Assembly: GCF_040954835.1 (NCBI RefSeq)
Contig: NC_090723.1
Coordinates: 6,334,001-6,398,000 of the forward strand
From: Lepisosteus oculatus
Lineage: Eukaryota; Chordata; Actinopteri; Semionotiformes; Lepisosteidae
Length of the DNA stretch: 64,000 bases
Reading direction: 5' to 3'
The notes beneath the pieces are model-generated. The model was not told the origin of the DNA. It made no database searches and saw only the letters and a list, made by a program, of their open reading frames with translations. Shown here piece after piece: positions 1 to 9,589 of this stretch (positions within the stretch are counted from its first letter, which is position 1; every line of letters begins with the position of its first letter). Made by a program: the position numbers and the translations under genes.

Positions 1-550
1 TCTTTCCCTATTCATTCTTGATTTCTAACGACGTCAGCTAGAAAACGTCCACTTTGTATGAATGTGGTAGAGAAGAACGTTGAGTCCATCTTTTCTGCAC
101 CTATGAGCTATTGCATAATTTAAAAAGCCACTTGTACGATTATTTACTTTAGCATACGCTTGTGAAACAAATTTAAACGTCAGCTCGCTTACATAGCGAT
201 GGTCCCAAAGAAAATAGAAAACGCTTGGCAGTATTGGTGCATTATCTTAAGTACAAGACAAAAATAAACCATCGAAACAACCACGAAAACACCAATATAG
301 ACACGGAAATGAAGGAGCTGCATACGCACGCTAATCATTATGAAGAACAAAATATGTACGACGATATGAAGGTGCGGTCTTGCGCGGAGAAACGCGGTTG
401 TTTGTGTTTTTTGAGAGTCATGGCAGCTGTTGTTGTTGACAAATGACGGCCTGTCGGACGAGACCCGATGAACTGGGCATTAAAAGCATTTTTACTCCAA
501 TCGGCGCGACAGGCACGGGGGGGCAGTCCTGCCCTCTCCCGTTTCAGTAC

Positions 551-710
551 CTTCCAAGGTGAGGGTGTCGAGCTCCCGGTGCGGCTTCCCCGAGCCAGCC
601 GCGTCTTCCTCCGGCATCTCCACATCCTGCGACTCGGGGCCCGACTCCGGCTGCTTCTCCGGCTTGGACTCACGGGGTTTCTCCCGCCTCTTCGCCGTGG
701 TTTCCTTCAT
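551..710 (-). CDS. psmd3: PSMD3 (26S proteasome regulatory subunit Rpn3), first coding exon only
   Basis: Partial gene. PSMD3/Rpn3 is a PCI-domain subunit of the 19S lid of the 26S proteasome. The minus strand opens with ATG at 710 and reads 53 codons of charged, low-complexity sequence starting MKETTAKRRE. It contains QDVEM-EE followed by RELDT-TLE, which matches in order and spacing the conserved end of exon 1 of vertebrate PSMD3 as I remember it (QDVEMKEE...RELDTVTLE). The exon ends GAA-G at 551, directly followed on the minus strand by the donor GTACTG. Family proteins continue with a codon starting G at this junction, so the phase fits. An in-frame stop lies upstream of the ATG. The PCI domain and all other exons are beyond the left edge; 1-550 is intron 1. 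An extended reading through the donor to 492 is intronic. Identification rests on a short conserved stretch plus the neighbouring lrrc3c gene. Confidence 0.85.
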
Positions 711-718
711 CCTCTTTG

Positions 719-724
719 CTTCCG
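719..724 (-). promoter_or_regulatory. ETS-type CGGAAG motif just upstream of psmd3 ATG
   Basis: CGGAAG on the minus strand lies 9-14 bases upstream of the psmd3 start codon, in a CpG-containing patch (about 400-740). ETS/GABP sites at or near the start site are common in housekeeping promoters. Function here is inferred only from position and motif. Confidence 0.35.
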
Positions 725-740
725 AACGCAAACCACTAGG

Positions 741-3170
741 CTAACGGTTACTGAAGAAAGTAAAGCTATTTCAGTAACTATCTTTATTTTCTTATCTACT
801 TTGCAGGAGTACTCGCTAACAATTACCTGTCCCCAGCAGAATGACTGGCAACTATGGACGACGCGCTAGGGATTCTGGGAGTCAGGCATCTCTAGCCGAT
901 CATGCTACTTCTTCATCAGGCAAAAGGTGAGGAACACAGAACCTCAGATCATGAACTATTATGTTGATTGCATTCAATAATTACGGTCGACTGTTAGGCT
1001 GTTCCATGAAGCCACTGAACGTCTTTAAGTAAAGTGAAAAAGAAATAAAAGAAAAGGCATTGGTTATTTGGTTAATGGTCAGAAAAGCCAGGGAATTTTA
1101 TATCACCATTCATTACAGTATTAAGTCTAATATGACTAAGTGCTCCCTTGGAAATCTGTATCCCCGGGAAATTTCGAAATTGAAGATTTCCTTATCCCGC
1201 GGGTGTCTCCGTTATTCTTAGCTCCTTGACTGATAAAGACATTGGCAAAACGTGAGCAGTCGATCAGGTTGTTAGTTCAATTTAGAAACGGAAAGCAGAG
1301 ATTAGGAAGGAAATCCGCAGACCGCCAGGGCTCTGATCAAAGACAGTGATCATTTGCTGTTCTCTAATGCTGATCAACTGGGCCATCGATCTCCATTACC
1401 TCCACACCTCAAGATCAATTGGATTGTTTTCTTCAAGTCATTCGACAAACATCTTTAACGCCGACTGTATACGATAAATCGACATGAACACGAGTGCAGA
1501 TTCAGATGAATTTTATGTGAGTTCCTCCCTTTTTTATAAACTGCGTTAATGAATCAGAAACACCAGCGAAGCTTGATAAAGCTGACAGTAGTAATAGCCG
1601 CTATTCCCATGGTATTGAACCGTATTTATAAAACATGCTGCTCCTTTAATATTCCCTCCACTGAACCACTTATGCAATCTTTCCTGTTAGACAGCTGAAA
1701 TCCTAGCAATTGGAAGTCCGTCCTTATTCTCTCTTAAGTGGATGATAAATCACAACTTAAATGCTCTAGCGGGGTGCTCTCTTTTGCATTTCTCAGATCA
1801 TTGAAAAAGCTGCTAACAAGTAGTTAAGCTCCGTTTTTTACAGTTCTAAGGCATTTTTCCATGCAATCTGCTTTTTGTTTTCTGTAGCAGCTTTAAAATG
1901 TTCTCTATGATATTATACAGTGCCCTCTCAAATCTCACTCCTGCAGCTCTCGTATACAGTAGATGTTTCTAAGGTTTGTGAGACTGTAGATCATTCGAGT
2001 CTTCTGTAAATGTTGTGTGGTGTCCTGGGATCCACTTATCTCCCCTTCTTTTTAGGCAAAAATGATCAGGCAACAACCAGTTAAAGCATTCTTAATTAAA
2101 TTGTAATTTATTAATTTCGATCGCCACAGTGTGAATAAAGTGGAGTGTGTGGATGTGTTTTTGAACCTGGGATCAGATACCATTACTTTACCTCTCTAAT
2201 GAGTGACACACTTGGGTTCTTGAATGCTCTCATGGCTAATCTAGTTTACTGCAGGGGTACTTTGTTTACGACTGGTTGTGATTGGGGTTCCCAGGGGCAC
2301 CAGAATCCAATTAATTGATTATGTTAAACCATAATTGGTTTGCTTTAACCTTGCTCCCAGGTGTAACACTGTCTATAACTTGAGGAGACATAGAAAACCT
2401 GCAGGATTGTGGACACTGGGGTCTGGATCTGAGAAGTCCTGTTAGAGACAATATTTTTGCAGTCCAGTCCTCTATAGCCACAGTCCACTATCAAGTCCTG
2501 TATAGCCACATACATAGTGAAAACTAAGAATATTTCAATCTCTGATACTGGACATGATTGAGAATTCTGCACTTTAAGGCATAGCCTTTATTTTTGGAGA
2601 AAAGGGTTGCATGTGTGGATAGATCAAAGACACTTTATGTAAGCAGTTGGAGGGAACCCTTATGTAACATGAGACGTCTGTGCCGATCAGAGAATTACTT
2701 TACTGTTGCGTGTTTTCAGGTCTGTGAAAAATGCACAAATGATTGTGCACCTACTTACTTTTCAAAATAAATGATACTTTTAATTTCTGCTGTTCAATAG
2801 AACGGCTTTGTGCCTTTTACACTTTATTCAAATACCTCTTGAGATGTGTTTTTATTTAGGTTGCTGGCCTTCTTCATTTTGGTTGATCTCAGTGAACTAA
2901 CAAAGGGGCATAGTTGGAATACTATGAGGAAAAATTAAATAAATCAATAGTAACAATATAGGAAACCAGGAGGCATGATGGTATGGAGGTCAGTGTGTAT
3001 TTCTTACAGATCCAGGGTACTGGGTTTGATGCTGGCCTTAGGCATCTGTCTCTGTCATTCCCGATAGTTATAATGTTCTTCCTACATTTGGTGGTGTTTT
3101 CTGCAGGGGCTCCAGATTCTTTCCATCTCCCAGAAACATGTTGGTTAGGGTTGACTGGCTATTTTTAAAT
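741..3170. other. Intergenic region right of psmd3; no gene seen
   Basis: AT-rich sequence with no open frame showing family features and no recognised repeat. The first few hundred bases are presumably the psmd3 promoter (minus-strand gene). I see nothing else that can be supported. Confidence 0.5.
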
Positions 3171-3177
3171 GTCACTA

Positions 3178-3272
3178 TTCTCTGATTGGCTGTTCTAAAT
3201 TGTTACCTTTCTCTGATTGGCTGTTCTGAATTGTCTCTTTTCTCTGATTGGCTCTTCTGAATTCTCATCTTT
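3178..3272 (+). repeat. Three-copy 31-bp tandem repeat, each copy with an ATTGG (inverted CCAAT) box
   Basis: The phrase CTCTGATTGGCT recurs with ATTGG at 3185-3189, 3216-3220 and 3247-3251, exactly 31 bases apart, followed by diverging TGTTCT-AATTGT text. It is either a small minisatellite or a decayed promoter/LTR-like repeat. NF-Y (CCAAT-binding) sites spaced about three helical turns apart are typical of co-operative promoters, but no convincing gene starts downstream. Confidence 0.7.
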
Positions 3273-4402
3273 CTCCGTTGCCCTCTGTGATGCACTGGTG
3301 TCCGGGCTGAGCGCTGTTGTGAGTCCTCGGTCCTGGGCTATACCTCTGGCTTGCCATAGCCCATGTCAGGGCATTCTGAAAATGGAGGGATGGAGTTCGT
3401 TTTTGATTTGTAACGTTTGTTAGCCCTAGGTTCACGTTTCAGAACTATACAAAACAGGGTGCAAACAGGGCACCTTTCCAGCCCTGTGGTGTTGTCAGAC
3501 AGTGGATCGGTAATGGAGACACAGCTTTCCTCTTCATCAGGTGGTAGTCATCCCACTGCAGAGCCGTGTGTGTGGAAAGGTGTCATGATGCTGTGTAGGG
3601 AAGAGCACCTTGCTGCTGCCCACTTGCTGTGATGGAGCTATTCATCTCTCTGCTGTACAAGCCACTGATATGTATATTGTGTTACGTAATCAGAGCACCA
3701 GAGTTACAGTGATCTTCAAAGGGCCAGGGGAGTGGTGGGGGGATCGAGGGGGGGGTTATGTAAGAAATAGTATGCAGTTGCCATGGAAACTGCCTCCCTT
3801 CAGAGGGGACTATTGGCATGTGGAGCTGAGCAGGAAGATGAAAGAACAGATCAGAGCTCATTATGTGAGGGAACGCCACACCCAGGCCATGCTGGCTCTG
3901 CTAGAAATCGATACCCTTATGGCACAAGCCCTTAGTCCCTCCAGCACTGAGCTTGGGCTCCTTAATTGCAGGTTGTGCATTATAAATAAACATAGAAACC
4001 AAGACAGGCTATATAAAATTAGGCGCCTTTTCCGCACACTGGGAGCCAGTCTTTAAGGCACGGGTTCTGTAGCTTGTGCATGCTATAACCTCCCTCACTG
4101 AAGTGCTGGTCTCCACACTTGCCCCTTCACAGTCTTTTTTTTCCAAGCAGTCAACAGCATCCTCTACTACTATACCATGGTAATGGCATGTACGATGGCC
4201 TATGCACCCATGTAGCCTCATACAGTATGTTTGTAAACACCGGCGTAGTGCTTATGCAAAGAAAGCACAAAGTCAGGTCTCCTCATCTTTGTGCTGTTAT
4301 CTTCTTTGTGCTTAATCTGTCAGTCACTAACTTTCAGCGGGGGGGGCTGCATGATGGAAAGCCCCCCAACCAACCAAACTGTGCTCCAGCAGTACAGCAG
4401 AG

Positions 4403-5168
4403 GAACACTGTGGGGATCCCCCTGTGTGCTCAGTGAACACTGTGGGGATCCCCCTGTGTGCTCAGTGAACACTGTGGGGATCCCCCTGTGTGCTCAGTGA
4501 ACACTGTGGGGATCCCCCTGAGTGCTCAGTGAACACTGTGGGGATCCCCCTGTGTGCTCAGTGAACACTGTGGGGATCCCCCTGTGTGCTCAGTGAACAC
4601 TGTGGGGATCCCCTGTGTGCTCAGTGAACACTGTGGGGATCCCCCTGTGTGCTCAGTGAACACTGTGGGGATCCCCCTGTGTGCTCAGTGAACACTGTGG
4701 GGATCCCCCTGAGTGCTCAGTGAACACTGTGGGGATCCCCCTGTGTGCTCAGTGAACACTGTGGGGATCCCCCTGTGTGCTCAGTGAACACTGTGGGGAT
4801 CCCCCTGAGTGCTCAGTGAACACTGTGGGGATCCCCTGTGTGCTCAGTGAACACTGTGGGGATCCCCCTGTGTGCTCAGTGAACACTGTGGGGATCCCCC
4901 TGTGTGCTCAGTGAACACTGTGGGGATCCCCTGTGTGCTCAGTGAACACTGTGGGGATCCCCTGTGTGCTCAGTGAACACTGTGGGGATCCCCCTGTGTG
5001 CTCAGTGAACACTGTGGGGATCCCCCTGAGTGCTCAGTGAACACTGTGGGGATCCCCTGAGTGCTCAGTGAACACTGTGGGGATCCCCTGTGTGCTCAGT
5101 GAACACTGTGGGGATCCCCCTGTGTGCTCAGTGAACACTGTGGGGATCCCCCTGTGTGCTCAGTGAAC
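4403..5168 (+). repeat. Minisatellite: about 24 copies of a 32-bp unit containing the palindrome GGGGATCCCC
   Basis: The unit begins GAACACTGTGGGGATCCCCC and ends with a TGTGTGCTCAGT-type half. I count 24 near-identical copies plus a partial one. Two variant types are mixed through the array: loss of one C (31-bp units with a four-C run) and TGTG to GAGT-type changes before GCTC. Every unit carries a BamHI-type GGATCC inside a 10-bp perfect palindrome. Such homogeneity suggests recent expansion or ongoing conversion. Frames through it are open in places (32 is not a multiple of 3, so frames rotate) and are not genes. Confidence 0.97.
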
Positions 5169-5169
5169 T

Positions 5170-6060
5170 AATCAGTAATCTGCACACGCTCGGGGTAACG
5201 AGGCCGGAGGCATTTTAATCTGCAACTTGATCCAGTGTGCTTTTACCGAGACGCGCTCTGCTAAATTGAAGCGGTTATACAATCTGGTCCTTTTGTGTGC
5301 CATTATCAGGCATCGGTAACACACACCAGAGCAGCGTGTCTGGGGTCAGCGCTGGCCGGCCCGTTTCGTGCCCCGCTGTAATACTACCCTGGCTGAAATT
5401 TGAAATGGACTGCAGCCGAGAGGAAGCGCCGGCGGTATTGCATTACCAGTGAAACCCCTGTTCATGCGTTTTTTAGTTTTTAATTTGCTGCCTGCAGCGA
5501 TAAAAAAAAAACAGGCCAGCCCGCGCTGTTCTGAAGCACAGTAGCTTCTAGATCAGCTAGACTAGAAGAGGCGGAAAATTTGAAGTCCCTGTTTTTACCA
5601 TCGGGCGATGTCTATTATTTCTATCCCCGTCGTTATTTTATTCAGGCGTAGATTATCATTAATGCATCGTGGTGACTAATCGCTTCTGAAAATCAAAGAG
5701 TCTTTTGGCGGGGGGGGGAAACACCACATCTATTAAATCTTACTGCAGCAGCTCCGTGAGCGCCGTGGAGCAAATTATTTTGACAGGCTGCTGCTCTGTG
5801 CACGTCTGCGGCCTTGCTGTGTGCTTGCGGGAGCGAACCGGTTTCGGGACGGACAGGAACTGAAGCCCAAATCCGAACTGGGTTCACGCCGAGCACCTGC
5901 GACACGGTATCACATGAATACATCTCGTTCGTTTGATATCGCCCGTATATTTAAGATGCTTTTTTTCTTTTTTAAAAGAAAAATGTCCGAGGGGGACCTG
6001 TTGTCCACCTCCCGTGTTCCTGTTTCTTTGAAGTATATCTGGGGGTTGGTGTTTTTGTTT
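5170..6060. other. Non-coding, moderately GC-rich stretch left of the TATA-driven candidate
   Basis: No gene seen. It contains short homopolymer runs (A at about 5502-5511, G at about 5710-5718). It may be upstream control sequence for the candidate exon that starts at 6168. Confidence 0.4.
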
Positions 6061-6075
6061 TAGAGGGGTGACGGA

Positions 6076-6082
6076 TATATAA
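6076..6082 (+). promoter_or_regulatory. TATA box (TATATAA) upstream of a candidate secreted-peptide exon
   Basis: TATATAA lies 86 bases before the ATG at 6168, which would place a start site near 6105-6112 and leave a 5' leader of roughly 60 bases. The spacing is typical of TATA-driven hormone or cytokine genes. Whether it is used is unknown. Confidence 0.35.
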
Positions 6083-6167
6083 TTGAGAAAAACAGCTAGT
6101 TTAAGAGAAAGCCGACGCAGCGTGAAATCTATTGGGAGAAACAGCAATCGGCGCAAAACCACCGAAA

Positions 6168-6374
6168 ATGGACAGCCGTATTTATTTTGTCCACGGGGTA
6201 GTGTTGGGAATCGCGCTCCTGCAGATCTGCGCTCTGCCCGTTGATCGTCACTGCAGCGACGGGAGATGTCCCTCCCGCGCCCAGCAGGGGGCGCCAAATC
6301 AGAGACGGTCCTACAGAGCGGTGCAGAGAACATCTCGCTTGCCACTTGCTGATGGCTTTGAGAATCGGGGTTAG
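6168..6374 (+). CDS. Candidate first exon of an unrecognised secreted protein
   Basis: The ATG at 6168 has a good context (A at -3, G at +4). It opens 68 codons that start with a convincing signal peptide: MDSRIYF, a hydrophobic core VVLGIALLQI, then a small-residue cleavage region near CALP. This is followed by a Cys-containing, Arg/Gln-rich hydrophilic stretch (HCSDGRCPSR). The frame closes at the TAG ending at 6374. Either it is a tiny secreted protein, or an intron begins before the stop; no strong donor is visible. A TATA box sits 86 bases upstream. I do not recognise the family, and no continuing exon was found before lrrc3c. Against coding function, a perfect CTCF-like motif (6281-6294) lies inside the frame. 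Treat as a hypothesis. Confidence 0.3.
   Translation: MDSRIYFVHGVVLGIALLQICALPVDRHCSDGRCPSRAQQGAPNQRRSYRAVQRTSRLPLADGFENRG
6281..6294 (+). promoter_or_regulatory. CTCF-like motif CCAGCAGGGGGCGC
   Basis: Perfect match to the remembered core of the vertebrate CTCF consensus (CCAGCAGGGGGCGC). It is not inside a recognised SINE. Occupancy cannot be judged from sequence. Confidence 0.5.
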
Positions 6375-8430
6375 GCAGGGCAGCAGACTTTGGCTCGGCC
6401 TGTGCTATGACACTCTCCCTGTTACGTCTCTGTCAGACATAAAGATTGAAAAACATTTCATTCCATTTTCTTCTAATCCTGCAGTGCATTTCTTTCGGTT
6501 GTGATCCAAATGGCTTACTGCTCTGATGCCTGAGTGAAACAGTCAGGCAGGGGTTTGGCAGGGAGAGCCGAGAAACATCTTTACACCTCCCTTGCCAGCA
6601 GGTGATTTTTCTTGTAGTTAGATTTTATTATGATTATACTTTATGAGCTGGGTGAGCACAAGGCACTGGAGCTGATGATCACAGCAAGACATTCATATTT
6701 AGGATGGATTCCTCCTTAGGCCAAGGACTGGTATGGGATTTTAGGAAAGGGATACTCTCCGAGAACAAATAACTGGCATTTTCCACTGCCGAGCATGGAT
6801 CCTATTTCAGTGGCTCCCTCTGTTGGTGGCCTGAATTTAAGCTATCAACGTTGCAGTGAAAAACACAACTGGTTCCACATGGTGTGTCCCATTCTATGGA
6901 ATTTCCCATCCTCTGCACCTGGAAAGGTCCAATCTAAGAGGTCGTATAGGCAGCCTTTAAATAATCAATTTCTAAAGGCCTGGAACAATTGAACTATGGT
7001 CAATTAAACAGGTGGCATGTTTACGTAAGTAATTTAGAGATACTTTGGGACAAAACTCAGAATATCCTTCAGCCCTCAAGAACCGGTTTTCCCTTCATTC
7101 AAATATTACTTGTTTAACAATCAATTGCTTCAACAAGTGTCCCTAAACCTTAATAAAATGTGATTTAGGGTGACCCATTAGAATAACTGGACTGGGACTC
7201 TCTAGGACCAGGGTTGGAGACTCACTGTATTACAGCTGAGGTATAGAGATACTGACTGGGTGCTTCCTGTAACACACAGCTGTCAAGGTATACAACAGTA
7301 TTTCTGTCTGGTATTACGCAGGTCTGATGAATCTGCAGCACAGCTGGTGTTGACTTTCTGGGGGAACCGTGAGCTGGGCACCCCCCAGTAGTAGCTTGAC
7401 CCAGAGAACAACTGTCTCCATGCACTTTGCAAAAGAAAACACATGTAAAGATACGCATAAAGTTGTTTCTTTTCACAGAAGTGGGTGGTAACAGTATGTT
7501 TATTCAGATTACCACACATGGATCCAGCAGTACAGAAACTTCCAGTCTTCAAGGCTGTGGCCTGAAGCTCAGTTCTTCGTGTGGCCGATTGAACAGAGGA
7601 CAGAGGTCCGTTCCCTGACCAGGTACAACAGAGGCCTCATAACCCAAACCTAAGGAGTACAACGTAAGCAGCTTAAAGATTAAGCACTGGCCAGGACGTG
7701 ACAGTATCACAGCTCAAAGGCTTTTCAGGTGGAATGAGTGGGACAGGTTCCAAGCAAGTAAGTGTTCACTCGCTGTCCATTCCTGGAATGAAACAGCATC
7801 GCTTTTATAAGCCGTCAGGAAAGGAAGGTGACAAAATTGCCCAGTTTGTTTTTGTTTTATCCATCTATTCATTTATTCCATTGTTCTGTTTCTTTTTGTG
7901 CTCCTGAAATCTACGGGGGGGAAGGGGAGGAGAAACAGAGCTCCCGCAGGGTCAGCGTTTCAATGTCACAGATGCTGTAATGGATCGACGGCTATCTTTG
8001 AGCTGCAAGGTAAGCGTATTCACAGGACATACCAATGTCGCCCCTCTCATACATGTCCTGTAGCCATCTGCTGATTATGTCTGGTTTGTCTGTGGCGAGT
8101 TGTGTGTTTTGCCTCTCCAAACCTGTGATCAAAGGAGTAAATGTCATTGAGATCATTGCAAAACCCAGTGAAATCTACACTGGCGCCATTTACGCATATG
8201 TAAATTCCCCGTTATCTAGTTAACGTTACATCTTCTTATGCGTTTGAGCAATAAATCTGCACTTTCCCTACTGAGAGTAGAAAAACTAAGAAAAGTTCAA
8301 ACGTCTGCAAGTCAATTGCTGTTGCTTTGTTCCCTAGTTCATCCTACACAGTTTTGGTAAATTGCTTAACTGATATGAATGTTACCATTTGTGCAGCTAA
8401 TGGAATCTGACCAAAGCCGTTTTTTCCCCA
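6375..8430. other. Non-coding region between the 6.2-kb candidate and lrrc3c
   Basis: No frame here shows family features and no repeat was recognised. It holds no recognisable gasdermin exon on either strand, which matters because GSDMA lies between LRRC3C and PSMD3 in human. Confidence 0.45.
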
Positions 8431-8439
8431 TTGTGTAAA

Positions 8440-8445
8440 TTTATT
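8440..8445 (-). terminator. Polyadenylation signal (AATAAA) of lrrc3c
   Basis: AATAAA on the minus strand, about 330 bases past the lrrc3c stop codon; a plausible 3' end for this single-coding-exon gene. Confidence 0.55.
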
Positions 8446-8775
8446 GCCGTGTAATGTAGTTCAGGAAATGCACTGTAGGCCAGCCTTCTGCTTTTAAGTG
8501 CACAAAGCAAATGGGCCACAGAGACTCTGAAGTGCTTAGATTTCTGCCCTTTTCATCTGTCTGCCCTTGAACGGGGTAATATAGCCTACCACTGTCCAAG
8601 CCCTGCTGGTCCAACTCTTTTCCATACCAGTATAGACATGCAACTGCAACCTCTTTCCTGCCATGTTGGCTCTGAATGCCCATGATTGGCAATGAGATGT
8701 AGACGTTGCACCAGAACTGGAATAATCTCAGTTTCCTTCCTCCTAGGAACTGTTTTACCCCGGCCCCAGCCCCCC

Positions 8776-9564
8776 CTACACCACCGTGCTGATCGTGGAA
8801 GACTCCTCAGACTTCCTCTGCTTGCTGGGCAAGGACTTGAGGTACTCCAGGTGGCGTCGTGCATCCTCCTGGTTCTGCCTGACGTAGTACACCAGGTAGG
8901 AGATGACCATGGTGAACCAGGCAAACATGGTGACCAACATGGCCACGTCGGTAGTCTTCTTCAAGGCAATGCAGAAGTCCTTATCCTTGACCAGCAGGAA
9001 AGGGCTGCCCTTGTACTCCTCGGGCAGGGCAGTCTGACAGATGATTCCTGCCAACGACAGTGGCTGGAGCTTCAGTTTGTGCAGCTGGGTCCACAGGGTA
9101 CAGTCGCAGTGCCAGCGGTTGTTGGAGAAGTTGGTCCGGGCCCGGAGGCTCTCGAAGGCCTCCGAGCTGAGGGTCATGAGCTTGTTGGAGGAGAGGTCCA
9201 GGAACTCCAGCGAGCCAGCCAGGCCCCGGAAGGCCCCCGGCTCCAGTTTGGCGAGCTCGTTGTGGGACAGGTCCAGCTCGCCGAGCAGGGGCAGCTCGCG
9301 GAAGGCGTGGGCGGGCACGGTGGTGATGTGGTTGTAGTCCAGGTAGAGCTGCTGGGTGTCGTTAGGGATGTCCCGGGGGATCTCGGTGAGCCCCAGGCTG
9401 CTGCAGCGCACCGTCTTCGCGCCCCCCGGCCGCTCGGAGCAGTAGCAGCCCCTGGCGCAGCTGGTGGCCGCGTGGTGGAAGCAGAACGTCAGCAGCACCA
9501 GGCTGTGCAGCAACAGACACATCACCACAGAGTAGCGCAGCAGCCAGTCCACCAGCAGCGGCAT
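8776..9564 (-). CDS. lrrc3c: LRRC3-family leucine-rich-repeat transmembrane protein (LRRC3C-like)
   Basis: Complete 262-residue single-exon frame. It is a type I membrane protein: hydrophobic leader at about 11-30, N-terminal cysteine cap (C36, C40, C42, C54), three leucine-rich repeats (about 71-92, 94-116, 119-140), C-terminal cap with WHCDC at 151-155, transmembrane helix at about 207-228, and a short cytosolic tail. The segment from the helix into the tail (VRQNQEDARRHLEYLKSLPS, 228-247) and the ending STVV are hallmarks of the LRRC3/LRRC3B/LRRC3C family; the last residues also fit a PDZ-binding end. Molecular function is poorly known; the extracellular repeats suggest ligand or adhesion contacts. 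On the minus strand CTTCCAG ends at 9585, 21 bases before the ATG, so at least one non-coding 5' exon is spliced on. I choose lrrc3c over lrrc3b because the flanks are psmd3 and top2a; the tail alone resembles LRRC3B too. Confidence 0.93.
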   Translation of the reverse strand: MPLLVDWLLRYSVVMCLLLHSLVLLTFCFHHAATSCARGCYCSERPGGAKTVRCSSLGLTEIPRDIPNDTQQLYLDYNHITTVPAHAFRELPLLGELDLSHNELAKLEPGAFRGLAGSLEFLDLSSNKLMTLSSEAFESLRARTNFSNNRWHCDCTLWTQLHKLKLQPLSLAGIICQTALPEEYKGSPFLLVKDKDFCIALKKTTDVAMLVTMFAWFTMVISYLVYYVRQNQEDARRHLEYLKSLPSKQRKSEESSTISTVV

Positions 9565-9589
9565 CGTGGGATACAGGCATACTCCTGGA

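Noticed and set aside
3610-4056. 148-codon plus-strand open frame near a CCAAT repeat
   Set aside because: It begins at a TTG, not ATG, has no recognisable domain, and has no supporting splice or promoter structure. Kept only as a note.
4403-5168. CRISPR-like array
   Set aside because: Units are directly contiguous with no unique spacers, and the genome is vertebrate; it is a minisatellite.
6168-6374. CSF3 (G-CSF) first exon
   Set aside because: CSF3 lies on the other side of PSMD3 in human, and the segment after the signal peptide shows no helical-cytokine pattern. Left as unrecognised.
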